A stretch of DNA of 64,000 nt from assembly GCA_033032175.1 (NCBI GenBank), contig CM065318.1:15004001-15068000 (forward strand), written 5' to 3'. Shown in pieces: positions 1-12,000 of this stretch. The stretch's first letter is position 1, and the number at the start of each line of letters is the position of its first letter. The DNA is from Saturnia japonica (taxonomy: Eukaryota > Arthropoda > Insecta > Lepidoptera > Saturniidae). The translations under genes were made by a program, and so were the position numbers. The notes under the pieces were generated by a model. It did no database searches. It was not told the DNA's origin and worked only from the letters and a program-made list of their open reading frames with translations.

Positions 1-3000
1 CAGGTTTAATATTTTGCACCCTAATCAATATAATTATATACACAACTATCTAATCCTTGCGAATATTTCGCACATATAATGTAAATGATCTAACTAACAA
101 TTGTCATATTAGTTGTTAGTTGCATTAGGAATGCCATCTGTTGATGGAAAAGTTTGGTTTGATCTACTTTTAGGAAAACTTTAAAGTATATTTTCACATA
201 AGCTTTGAAATGATGTTTAAGTCATTATTTTTGGTGAAGAATATATAGAGAAAATGACACTAATCAACCACAGAAAAAAATTAAAATTTTTTAGATAAAC
301 CTCGCAATATGAGAGTCACTTAAGTACATATTTTTTTAGTTCCAGATTTTGTTTTCTGTTCTTCGGAAACAAAAATCACATAGTTTTCGAAGAAGAGAGG
401 GCAGGATAGTCTTGCGGCACCCTTTTTTATTCTCCACGTTGCTCAAGGGCACCGCGACGTATACCTTGGGAACACTTTCACTATATAATTGATCTCGAAC
501 ACATTATAAATGCATCATTAAAAAAAAAAAAATGTTAATAAATATTCATCATCAGAAAATATCATGACAACGTTAAATTACTTGTTTGGCTTTTTATTAT
601 TAACAAATTATTTTTTTATAAAAGCTAGGCTCGATAACTCTATAATGAACTGTTACATGAAGATGGATATTAAAACTTTTTTGAAATGGAAAAAAGTTCG
701 ACTAATTGTCTTTCATCTGATTGTAATCGATACTTCATGGACGTTGACACTAAAGATTGTTAGTTTAATACTTAGTTTTGTATAGTTATCACATTTTTTA
801 ATGTATTTGTAATACATTTATTACCAAAAAATACCTCGCTTATAGCAGAACACGTCAACATAGTTAATTGAATAAAATATAATATGCTTGATATTTAATT
901 TTTTATTTATTTATTTCGATTTTCAAATACAAGGGTACATTTTTAAATGAGAAATTATAAAAAGGATTAACGCATACTAATTAAATCGATTACTTCAGTG
1001 AATTCGTTGAATTTAATCATATCATAAAAATTAAGATTTGTAAATTATTATGGTATCATTGTTTGTATTGTTTAGTTATATATATGAATGGAAAACTGTA
1101 AAAAATATTTAAATACTTTTTTTTTGTAACTTAATCTACTTTTTGCTTTATGTTCACTTTGTCTATGAAGTAGGTGAACTTTTTAACACTAATAATTAAT
1201 ACGAAACTACCATCCGGTTCTGGGTTCTCGTAAATTGATAAAGAGGAACGGCTAATAAAGTTCATAATATTATTGGATGGTTTACCCTTGGTTATACGGC
1301 GCTATAGATAAACTCACTTTGCGCCTAATCACAATATTAATAAGATTGTACTATATGAGACATAATCTCGGTTATATAAAGATAGGAGACATGGTATCAG
1401 ATGTATAAAAAATATTATCATAATGCGATGGTAAAAAAAAATCGACAATTACCCTATCGAATAAACGTTTATTAATAATTTGAATAATATAGATTTGACT
1501 GCAATCGATTTTTCGATGTAATCGATATGAATTGGATGTTCTCATTCGATTACGTATTCGATTATTATCGATATAAAATTATAGGTGATACAAAAAGTAA
1601 AAGTTATGCTGTATATTGTTCGCCTTATTCGTTCTATGTAACTCTACTTGTACTTTTTGGAAGCTCGAGAGTGGGTGATATAGTCTTAGGAATAATGTAA
1701 CACTTTTTGGTAGTAAAATTAAGCAATTATAATAATTAGCTCACTGTTAACTGAGTACGTCCTAATTAATATATAACATGTCTGTATTCTTCAGCCCCGG
1801 ATCTAGATGGGGGACGGATGATGGGGGTTGGTTAAATTTGAGTGCCTAGCAAGAATGCAAAAAAAATCATACATTAGAGCATCCTAGCATCCAAAGCGCG
1901 GCGTATTATCTATTATTAATTTGATTTTGAAACGCACCCTAAGTTGCATGTCTCTACCAGGGGAATTCCCGAAGCATCTAATAGTTTCAAAAGTCCGAGG
2001 AAAAAGGCGCTAATGTCAAGTTATCGTCCCGGTTCGGAAAAATCGTAGATCCAGGGATGGTGTTCTTATAAGAATAAAAGATTAAAATGTTTATATACCA
2101 CTGTTTCTCAACTTTCATCGTGAATTGTCTATTCTTGTTATCTTTATATTAGTCTCTTACCCTTATAAAAAGTCATGAGCTAGGATATTATCAATAAAAA
2201 AGCATGACAGCAATCACGGGTCACCCTGCGTTTGGAGGACAAATTAAGTGCTATGGTGGGTTACAGTGTTGCTCAAGAGCCTGAGTTTGGGCAGCCTTGT
2301 TAGGCAACCATTTATTTATTGAAAAAATATTTCTATAACTGAGACAGTTTTGCAAAGCCGTTATGCCGCCGGCATAATAAGCCACAGAAATCGGTAGTAA
2401 GTCGCAAGCGTCATTTCAGTTGTGACATGCCGGCGCGGCGCGGCGTGGTGGCTCGCTCGTTTTTGCGGCCTTGAGAGGCACGATGTCAAAAGTTTAGAAA
2501 CTGTGGTGTTAATATAATCACTTAGTAATATATACGCATCTTTAATTGTTACTTTTACGTACACGAACCTTATTCACGTCGAGTGACTACTGCCGTTGTT
2601 AAAAGATGCGTGATATTATATTCACAGCTTTGTAACCAGTGATAAAATAAATTGTAGATAATCATTTTTATATATATTAAAACATACGGAGGTAAACGAT
2701 AAAAGGATTGGACTAGGGTTGCCAAATATTGGAAAAATAAACAGCCTTAGTGCTCAAATGAAATTAAGATTACAATAAATGAGTACCTTTTTTAATTATT
2801 TTTTGTGAATAAGTAACAGAGGGTTTATATTTTAAATACTATACATTTTTATACAAGAAAAGACTGCCAAAATAATATTTTTTCGAAAACAATAGATAAA
2901 TGATCAAATGTATCGCTTTCTTCGGACACATAAATATAATATAAGCCACAATGCGCATCTGTTGTGTGTGACTAGTTGTACTACTACTTGGTACGTACGC

Positions 3001-3083
3001 TTCGTGACTTAAAAAAACATATTTATATAAACTTGAAAAGTAAAAAATTACCTAAATACAAAATGCCATCTGAATCGTAAAAA
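1..3083. other. AT-rich non-coding region downstream of the RTK gene
   Basis: No exon or convincing ORF seen. At about 1870-2060 a weak dispersed repeat is shared with 34030-34090 and 37545-37600 (for example CGGTTCGGAAAAATCGTAGA against CGGTTCGAAAAAATCATAGA). A short GC-rich patch lies at 2425-2475. The rest is AT-rich, with nothing I can name. Confidence 0.5.
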
Positions 3084-3443
3084 TATACAGTGTGTATTAT
3101 GTCGGATCCGTGAAGGTGTTATCAGGTATCGAGATTATATTCTGTTTATGTTATCTATCTCAGATTATAAGTAAAAAAATAACCCCTAATAAAATGTAAA
3201 AAAAGAAATATAGTTAAATGAGAAAACTTACATGGCAATACAGGCGGCGCGACGCAGGGTACCGCCATACGGTGTTTTAACGAATATAAAAATTTGCTAA
3301 ATTTTAGGGAAACTAAACTAAATATGTTAATTTTAAATTGCAATAACAAATTTATTTTTATAATAAATAAAATTTTGAAATTTTTTTTGTAATGTCCTTT
3401 ATACCCTTTTCGGATTTGACGGGGTTTTTAATACATATTGTAT
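3084..3443 (-). mobile_element. MITE with GC-rich core, copy 1
   Basis: Inverted relative to 40753-41176 and similar over most of its length. Both ends carry versions of ATACAATATGTATT..CGGATCC as terminal inverted repeats. The core holds the GC-rich run GGCGGTACCCTGCG (here inverted) next to GGCAATACAGGCGGCG. No coding capacity. Confidence 0.55.
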
Positions 3444-4099
3444 ATAAGATTTGCCTACTCCATAGTATTAGATATAGTATAATTTTCACGCCAATTTTTG
3501 CTACAGCGATCTCATCCTGCTTTATATAATTTATATGGCTTCGGTACCTAATGTCCACAAAAGTGCGCTTTAGGATTTAGGATATTGTTTATGTAATTTT
3601 GTAAAATATGAGGCGGTCTCTATTATACTATATATGGCAACCCTAATCTAACCGGGGAACCAATGTTTGCATTATTGCAAAAAATAGATGAGATTACGAG
3701 GGTCACCAGGTGCGTTGATTATAGAACAAGTGATGATAACAGATATTTTTATATTTAGCTGTAAGATGTATGTATTACTGTAATATATAAAGTTATAATA
3801 ATATAATATATGAGTCTGTCAATGTGATTGTTTTTGTTTTCACATCTCGTATACTGGTGAGTTTAATGCAATAAACCATTTCTTTCAATTAATCAGTGGT
3901 ATTAAAAAATACATAGAATGCGTGTACTTATTTATGTACGCGTGTTAGAAATTATACTTCACAGTTATACAAAACGTTATGTGTCGCAATAAAACTTCAT
4001 AGTGTAGATATTTTGTTATAATGTGTGAGGACATCTAAAAATTCACTCGCATCATTTTTTTATAACACCCGTAAATAAGTTAAAAACTTCAGAAAATTA

Positions 4100-4300
4100 T
4101 ACTTCTTATTCTTGTTTTGGCACAGCAAAACGAACTTGCCAGTGTCAATGTTTTTAAGCCTTCGTAGTATTTTCCATTATTGAAAGTGGAGTTTATTAAG
4201 ATGGTGGCCCTTTGCTAGAACTATCCAGGGAGTGTTCGTGACATCTCAGAATGCCTGTTTCCAGTTTATATTTATATTCCACTTCACGTAGGTGTACACA
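4100..4300 (+). repeat. Dispersed repeat
   Basis: Segments such as CTTGCCAGTGTCAATGTTTT, and GTGACATCTCAGAATGCCTG followed by a CCAGTTT stretch, recur in diverged form at about 31700-31830 (+), 59400-59480 (+) and 18840-18930 (-). Class unknown. Confidence 0.45.
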
Positions 4301-4933
4301 ATAGTCAAATTATATCACTTAAAATGCCACCAATATTACATAACACAGGGTCAAAAACCGAATTAAAATAACCACTATAGCATATTGCCAGCTCAAAATC
4401 CCGCCAAAAACTATCATTGTCGTTGTCGGTGGTGCAAATAGAAAAAATGAAAATAACAGTAAGCAAGTAAGGATTTTATTCCAATAAAAACTATGGTTTA
4501 TTTTTAATACAATATACTTGGCATATTAATCGATATCTTATATACTATACACAAATTTACACATTAATATACTTATCACGATAAGTAAAAAATAATACAA
4601 TGTCGTGTCTGCTAAAATAATTATTGAATTTTATTTTTAATTGAAAACAAACATTTGTAATCTCTTGAGAAGTAAAGATTTTCACATAGCGGATTTTGAG
4701 AGTACAACGAAGACGTAACAATTAATTAGATTAACTTATATGTACATACATGTTGTTGGTTAAATATTTACAGAAATAACATCATACCCTGATTTGTTTT
4801 TGTTGTTATAAAAATACTGCTACTCAGAAGCGTAAGAGCGTATGTGAGAACATATTACAATGATATCGATCTGTATAAAAAAAATGCACTACTTTTGAAC
4901 ACTACAGAAATGTCTAGTTATATATAAAAATCT

Positions 4934-5315
4934 ATTAGTGACTCTATAACATCTTAACGACTTGACCGATTGAGCTCATATTTTACGTATTTATTTTATC
5001 AAGACGATGGTTTATATCTATGTTAGGATCGATAGGTGGCGCTGTGGTCGGACCATTAACTAGCGGGAAGGGCAGAACAACTTCCGCCGGCCCAGATAAC
5101 CTTATATATAAGAATCTTGCGTGTGTCTGTTAGTGATTCTATAACTTCTGAACGGCTTGACGGATTAAGTTCATATTCACATAATGTAGGTATTTGTTTT
5201 ATCGAGACGATGGTTCTCATATATCTTAGGATCCGATAGGTATTGTGTAGTCGAGCCATTGCCTACCTACCAGAAAAAGCAGAACAACATCTGCCGGGCC
5301 ATTTAGTTACATTGA
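4934..5315 (+). repeat. Tandem dimer, ~195-bp unit
   Basis: Two diverged head-to-tail copies. Each contains GACGATGGTT, then TTAGGATC(C)GATAGGT, then GCAGAACAAC..CGCCGGCCCA or TGCCGGGCCA. The last motif resembles the CTGCCGGGTCAGCTAGT end of a common lepidopteran interspersed repeat. No coding content. Confidence 0.55.
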
Positions 5316-5574
5316 GTATAAATACGTAGGAAAATGTAAGGCGTCGCGATTGCGCGGAACACGCACACATTAAAACCCTTTCCGATCCAATTATTTAAGC
5401 GGACAGACCATTTCTAAAACGTTTAAATGATATTGATGTCATATATGTCAATCAAAGCTACTCTTGAAGTTTTGACCAGTCGTATTTAAAATGTAGGTAT
5501 ATGTAAACAAGCCAAGACTACGACTGCGTCTGAAATACTTATAGTGAGTTTGTTCTATTTTTTTACTTTTTTTT

Positions 5575-5690
5575 ACAATTAAGGTGGTTTAACAAGCGTA
5601 CGGCTTGCGGTTACCCTACGCCTAAAGGCGCTTGTAACACCAGAGGAATCTCTAGCGCGTTGCCGACCTTTAATTTGTGGAGGGGGGGGG
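5575..5690 (-). repeat. SINE-like fragment
   Basis: Reverse complement resembles 21285-21425 and 44985-45060 (GCAACGCGCTAG, GTGTTACAAGCG and the GTACGCTT motif). It is followed by a long G homopolymer at about 5682-5694. Confidence 0.45.
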
Positions 5691-5905
5691 GGGGGTCCTC
5701 AAGTATAGATATATTTTTAGTATACATATATAGGTATTTTTTCTAAGCCCTACCTCTAAAATAATCAATTATTTTACTGCAAACGGCATTTGCGTTTTAC
5801 GTTACGTTATGTTTGTAACAATATTAATTCAAACTTACGCCCTTATACTTATACTTCTAAGGTTCAAAATTATTTCTAACAACAATATAACATGCTAATG
5901 TAAAT

Positions 5906-5911
5906 TTTATT
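5906..5911 (-). promoter_or_regulatory. Poly(A) signal of the RTK gene
   Basis: AATAAA on the minus strand, 7 nt after the stop codon of exon 15. It would give a very short 3' UTR. Its position supports exon 15 as the terminal exon. Confidence 0.5.
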
Positions 5912-5918
5912 ATGATGA

Positions 5919-6033
5919 TTAGAGTTTGTCAGGTTGCATTTTCGATACGAGAATAGGCGGTGAGATGTAATAGTTAGGAGTCGCTTTTATCGGGCGTTCG
6001 TAGTTGTTGCCTCGTTTCCAAGGGAGTTTGTTA
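5919..6033 (-). CDS. RTK exon 15, tyrosine-bearing C-tail
   Basis: Acceptor TATTCTTCCAG; phase 1 fits the GTTAGT donor of exon 14. It encodes about 37 residues including [18 protein letters not shown]. The three tyrosines near prolines look like SH2 docking sites, and the exon ends DKL-stop. An AATAAA lies 7 nt past the stop. The join is inferred from phase and sequence character only. Confidence 0.65.
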
Positions 6034-9000
6034 CTGGAAGAATAAATAATAATTGTGTTATTCATTTCTACCTGCGTAGGGTCGAGATCGACACTACAGT
6101 GCAATTATCCCATGGAACACGTGACCTTACTTTGACATCACATTTATATTATAAGTAAATACATAAATTTTACACATATTATGATGATGTCAATTATAGG
6201 TCGTGTGTTCAGTGATTTAAGAAACAATGATGAATATCAAAAAGGGTGAACTCGGCTATAAAGCTGAGCTGAAGTCTGCTTTATAGGTTTAACGTTTAGT
6301 CAAAATCTCACCTGATGTTAATGACGATGTAACCCAAGATGGTAACACGCTAAGCATAATGGAGGAACTGGCTCTCAAGTGCAGCTAGCGAAATACACTT
6401 ATAGGCACTTGGCGACAGTTTTCAGCTTAAGGGTGGTAGCTAGCCAGACGGCATTACAAAATGCTCTACGGCTATGTTATTCTTTCATTTTTCAGGGTTC
6501 CATACCTTAAAAGGAGAAAAGGTACTCTTATAGGATCACTTCGTTGTCCGTCTATCTGTCTGTCAAGACCCTTTTACTCAGGAACGCTTAAAGGTATCAA
6601 GTTGAAATTAATATCAAATACTCAGGTCTGCAATCCCTTGCAAAAAGTTGAATTTCTAATTCAAGGCAATCAAAAGATACGGCCGTTGATGCCACATGTT
6701 TTAACACTCGCATTATAAACTTATTTGCAGTTGGTAAACTGATCGTGTCATATGCCGGTGTATGGAGACAACAGTTTTCCAACGGCAAAGTTAAGTTTGT
6801 CCCCCAATATAGTTTATATTTTCGTTAGAATTTCTTCGGTGCTTTCTTCAGTAATGTTACGTAATTATTTTTGTGAATTACGTAACCCTGGGTGCACGAG
6901 TTCGACTCGCACCTGGCCGGTTTGTTTGAAATGAAACTTCTTAGGTGGCGAGTCGGGAATTGAGAGTGAAACTTTAAAGACGCGTCACGTTTAGTCACAT
7001 TTCGTTACAAGAGAGAGAAGAAAAATATAACGTCGTACATTGTATATTATCTAATACATAGTTTAGGCTGTCCGCGTCTTCCTTTTAAGAAGTTTCACTC
7101 CTTTCACGTGTACCTACGTGCTGCGCGTGCAAAGTTTTAATTAAATTAATCAAATTTATATTTTCATGTCTATTAGCGAAAGATTTTTTTAGAATCGGAA
7201 CAGTAGTTCTAGGGATTTCCTTCTACAAACGAACTTTACCTATTTATAGGTAATAGTAGTGTAGATAAATATAGTTTTAAGTTTTAAAAACTAACCCGAT
7301 TAACATTTTGAGGTAGTTATGTGATTTATAGGCGGGTACATCGTCGTTTAGATCCAGAGTGATGTACTCCGTAGAGCACGCAATGCTCAGCATGTCGTCA
7401 AGCTGTTGATAAAGCTTCGAGAAACTTGGCCGGTCACGAGGTTGCGTCCTCCAGCATGACATCATCACTTCATAACTGAGGAGTGTGGACAGGAATTTAA
7501 TGAAATCGCCTTATTTTTCGGTCCTTTTAACCGACTTAAAAAAAGACGAAGGTTACATTCTCAATTCGAATGTAATTTTTTTTATGGATGTACAGCCATA
7601 ACTTCTTTGTTTATGAACCTATTTGGATGATTATTTTTCTGGTGGATAGGGGATACCTCAAAGGTGGTCCCTTTGTTTGAGGTTGGTGCCAGATGAACTG
7701 TTAGCGCGGCGACTAAGCTATATAGCCGAGCGCGTCAATTATGGCGGGATGGTCGCTGGTAAAGAAAACTGACTGACCTGTAGCTCCTTGACCGGTGCAG
7801 ACCGGGAACATGCTACGTCACCTCCTTGATGGTCTTCAGGTTCAACAGCGTGTTTCTTGATAGGTTTTAGTGGACTGTATTGCGGTATAGCGGGTAAATA
7901 ACACACTACGACGTTCATGCGCCGTCCGGACGCACGTGCACTATAGCGGTGTGTTAATATTTCACGATGTCAACACGCGTGCGGGCGATCGTAGACTGTT
8001 CGTAATTACAGACAGCTTCCTAATCAGCCACGGAAAGGGGCGACAGGTAAGCCGTTGAAGCGGATTGGTAGATATTGAAAAGAAGAGCCAATTAAGTGGC
8101 GCGAACAGGAAAGATGTAAGTACTACATTCTATATTTGACATTTTGCTGGCACCAACCTCAAAAAAAATTGTAAGCCCCTAATTTATTTCGTGCCTACTT
8201 TTGATTTCGTTTTGTTGATTAATTTCGTGTACTTATATATGAAAATATTATATCATAATTTAGGGTTAATTTACTTTGAAGTCATTTTTTTTAACTGGGT
8301 ATGTTCGACACATTTTATGAAGAGAAGAGTGGGTGCGCGTCTGTGTGCTTGCACCAAGCTTCTGAATATTTCACTATAGGTTTTTACTTACAGTTCTGTA
8401 CTACAATTTAAAGGCCTAGGCATCCTATATCCAGAGCGGAGAAGACGAACTAAACGTGCAGCCGGTATTTCTGGATACGGTGATCCTCCGACAGTCACTA
8501 TTTCCCATATGACCACGCCAAAAGACCACCTGTTGACCAAAAATCATATGTTATAGTGGGGTTAAAGCAATTTCCAAAATAATAAATTGTATGAATCCTT
8601 ATTAAAATTATTAACCACCTATTATAAGATTAATCATTTGTAACATTTCAATTATATTGGATTTAAACAGTTACTATTGTCCTCATTGATCTCTATTTCA
8701 TTTTTAAATTACTACTACCATCATTATCTCTTCCGAAAGACCTCCATTGCTGAACATGGGGCTCCCCCAATAATCGCCACAATGACCGGTCGTGCGCTGT
8801 TGCACACAGCGGGTTCCCGCAACTTTTACCAGGTCGTCGGACCACCTTGTGACGGGTCTGCCCACTCTGCGTCTTCCGGTAAATGTCCCCCCACTTAAGA
8901 ACTCTACGACTCCATTGGCCATCTGTCCTACAAGTAATGTGCTCCGCCCACTGCCATTTAATCCTAGAAACTCATAGACCTATGTCAGTTACTTTGGTTT

Positions 9001-12000
9001 TTATGCGGATCTCCTCATTTCTTTCCTCAGATCTCCTTATGGATCACGCAAAAAATTCCGAGCATAACCGCTTCCATTGCCCTTTGACCTTGAGTTATAT
9101 TATATACATATCATCATACCATCACGCATGTTTTTCCCGAAAGGTTAGGCAGAGGTGTACTAATATAATAGGGGGCGAGCATATACATATGTACACTTAT
9201 AATATATAAAATTATATGAAACTCTTACACGTCACTCTGACTGGTGTAAATTCTCCTTGTCAGTGACTCCAAAGCCATCCATTTCAGTGGTAACTTCCCA
9301 CTGCCTGTCTGTTTGTACTGATTGTGTTCATATACATCCCTTGAAAGACCAAAGTCTGCAATCTTTAACGTTCTTTCGCTTGTTACCAGAATGTTTCGCG
9401 CAGCCAAGTCTCTATGAACAACTCTATTCGCAGCGAGAAACTGCATGCCCATTGCTATTTGTCGACAGAACGATAAAAGGTCCTTCGAGCTGAATTCACT
9501 TTCAGTGTCACTATGTATATCGTATAGCTTGTTGACGACGAATCCCGAACGCCTTTGCAATTTCCACATTAAGAAGTTATTTTGGTATTGAGAAAGGTTT
9601 ATCTTATTGTTTTTAACTGTTCGTTTTGTTACCATTACGTCCCAGGAAGATCTGGAAGTTATCAAACAGAATTAGATTCAGTGTGTGGTAGTAGTGCGTA
9701 TAACAGAACAAATTGTATCTGTAATGGCATTTTGGAAATATTAATTTACTTCTAACAAATAATACTGTATAGCTTAAGTTAACACATGGGCATAGAACTA
9801 GCGTAATATAAATTTGTGTAGCTAAAACTTCTACACATGGTGACGGTCTAAGTTATTTATTTCCCGTGTTTCTTTGACCTCGTTGCATGTACTTACCGTA
9901 ACTTTTTTTATTTCTCGGTGATAATGTTGTTAGGAAACGTGGACGTATTGAGGAAATTTCTTAAGATGCTACCTTTATTTAGCAATTTTGTCCTTACCTA
10001 TCTCTGTGGAAGAAGCCTTTGCAAATAATGGCTTAGTAGTTTAATTTATAGTTGCGATTAAAGTAGAAACTTACCTTAGGTAAGTAAGAAGATCCCCTCT
10101 ACTGCAATATTCGAGCACTATGAAAGGCTTACGTCCCGTGCAACACCCGACCAGGTTCACCACGTGAGGGTGGACACCCACGCTCTTCATCAACTCGATC
10201 TCGGCGCGAAATGATCTTATTTCCTCCACCGATGGAAAATCTACAACAAATATGGTTTTCTTCTGACCCAAAAATATAATTGCAGTGCAATGTCATCATG
10301 AGTGTTGATAATATATAATGTTAAACAAAATTGGAATAAGTAGATATGAGTTCTATAAAGTAAAAGCGGCAAAGTAAATCTGACCGATAATTTGATAAAT
10401 AGAAAAAAAACATCGAATTCATATAAAATATACTGCCCTGTCAAAAAAGTACCGGGAAAAGATCAATAATACACAAATTATTCATCCAAATTTATTTTAT
10501 CCCTTTCAAATTATCCCCTCAGAAAAGATACACTTACGAATAATTCAATCATCAAAACATTTTTTAAATGCTTTTCCGGAATTGACTTTAGTTCTCGTCG
10601 CGAATTCTCCTTTATGTCTTCTACCGAATGAAAACGGGTGCCAGGAAGTGGTAATTTGAGTTTAGGAAAAGAAAGAAGTCAGCTGGAGCCATATCTTATG
10701 AATAAGTTGGTGGTATTTGTCGAGTTATTGGTCAAAAATTCGTTCACAATGAAGGCCTTGTGCGAAGGCGCATTATCGTGGTGCAAAATCCAAGAATTTT
10801 CTTTCTACGAATCTGGCATTTTTCGTCGAATTTGTAGTCTTAAACGCCGTATAACGTTCTATCAATACTTATACTTTATTTACTGTTTGAGGTAAGAATT
10901 CCGAGTAGACATTACCGTGATAGTCAGTCAGCTTGACTTTTAATCGACTTAGGCGTGGCTTTTTCGGTTTCGGTTCAGTTGGAAGGCGCCACTCGTAAGC
11001 TTGTTGACTAGTTTGCATGTCAAACTCGTAAACCCAAGTCTCGTCACCAGTAACAATGCGTTTCATGAACGTTGGGTCGGAATTGACTCGTTCTAGCATG
11101 TCAGGTCTTTTGGGACTAGCCTAGCCACAACATGTTTCGTACCCAAGTGATTATTTAAAATGATACGGATCGACTCGTGAGACACAGAAAGTTAAGCGAC
11201 TATCTCTCTCAAACTTGAATGAGGATTTTCAGTCAATATTTTCTTCACTTTTGCGATGTTAATCAGTTGAAGACCTTAATGGCCTACCAGGACGAGGCAA
11301 ATCTTCCAGCATATCTCGACCGCTTTTGAACGCTTTGTACCACTCATAAGTATGTGTTTTACCATTTTTAGTGTCTCTGAACACGAAATTCCATTGGCGA
11401 TGCAAAATTTAAGACAAACTCTTAGTTCGATGTTTTTGTCCATTATGAAATTCGCGATACACACTAGATATGATTTAACTAAAAACTGCACTGTATTTAA
11501 TCTTAATGACAGATGCAACTCAAACTCCGCGCCAAAATTAAGAAATTGAAAAATGAATTTGGAACTTTAAACAAATCATCCATTCCCGATACTTTTTTGA
11601 CAGAATGTATCTATTTTTAACTGACTACACTGTTAGCCTTAGGGGCCTAAAGCCGCTGCGGCTTTTACAGCTTCACCGGACTTGCGAGCGCAGAGGGCAC
11701 TCAGCCGCGAAAGTTTTGTGGACGACTCGCACGATGCCAAATGGCGGACCTCGCTCGGGGTCGTCGCGTTCGCAAATAGGTCGCGATCTATTCGAATCCC
11801 TACACCTACGATTCGAGCTAACTAAATATACACATAGGCACGTTCCCTTTCTCCTGAAGGAAACGTGCGTATGTGTATTCAGTAATCGGAATGTTTCTAC
11901 ACTAACTAGCGCTAACTAACTAGCGTAAAAAAAAAAGGTCTCACAGAACCTATGTACCTGTGTGGTGTGCACGTGTGTATGTTCATACGTGTGTAGTGTT

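Noticed and set aside
6875..6925. GTTCGACTCGC looked like a tRNA B box
   Set aside because: It is the conserved end of the AGGGTTCCGTA element; no A box or cloverleaf.
8677..9209. Plus-strand ORFs of 61-108 codons
   Set aside because: Antisense shadows of the LINE relic on the minus strand.
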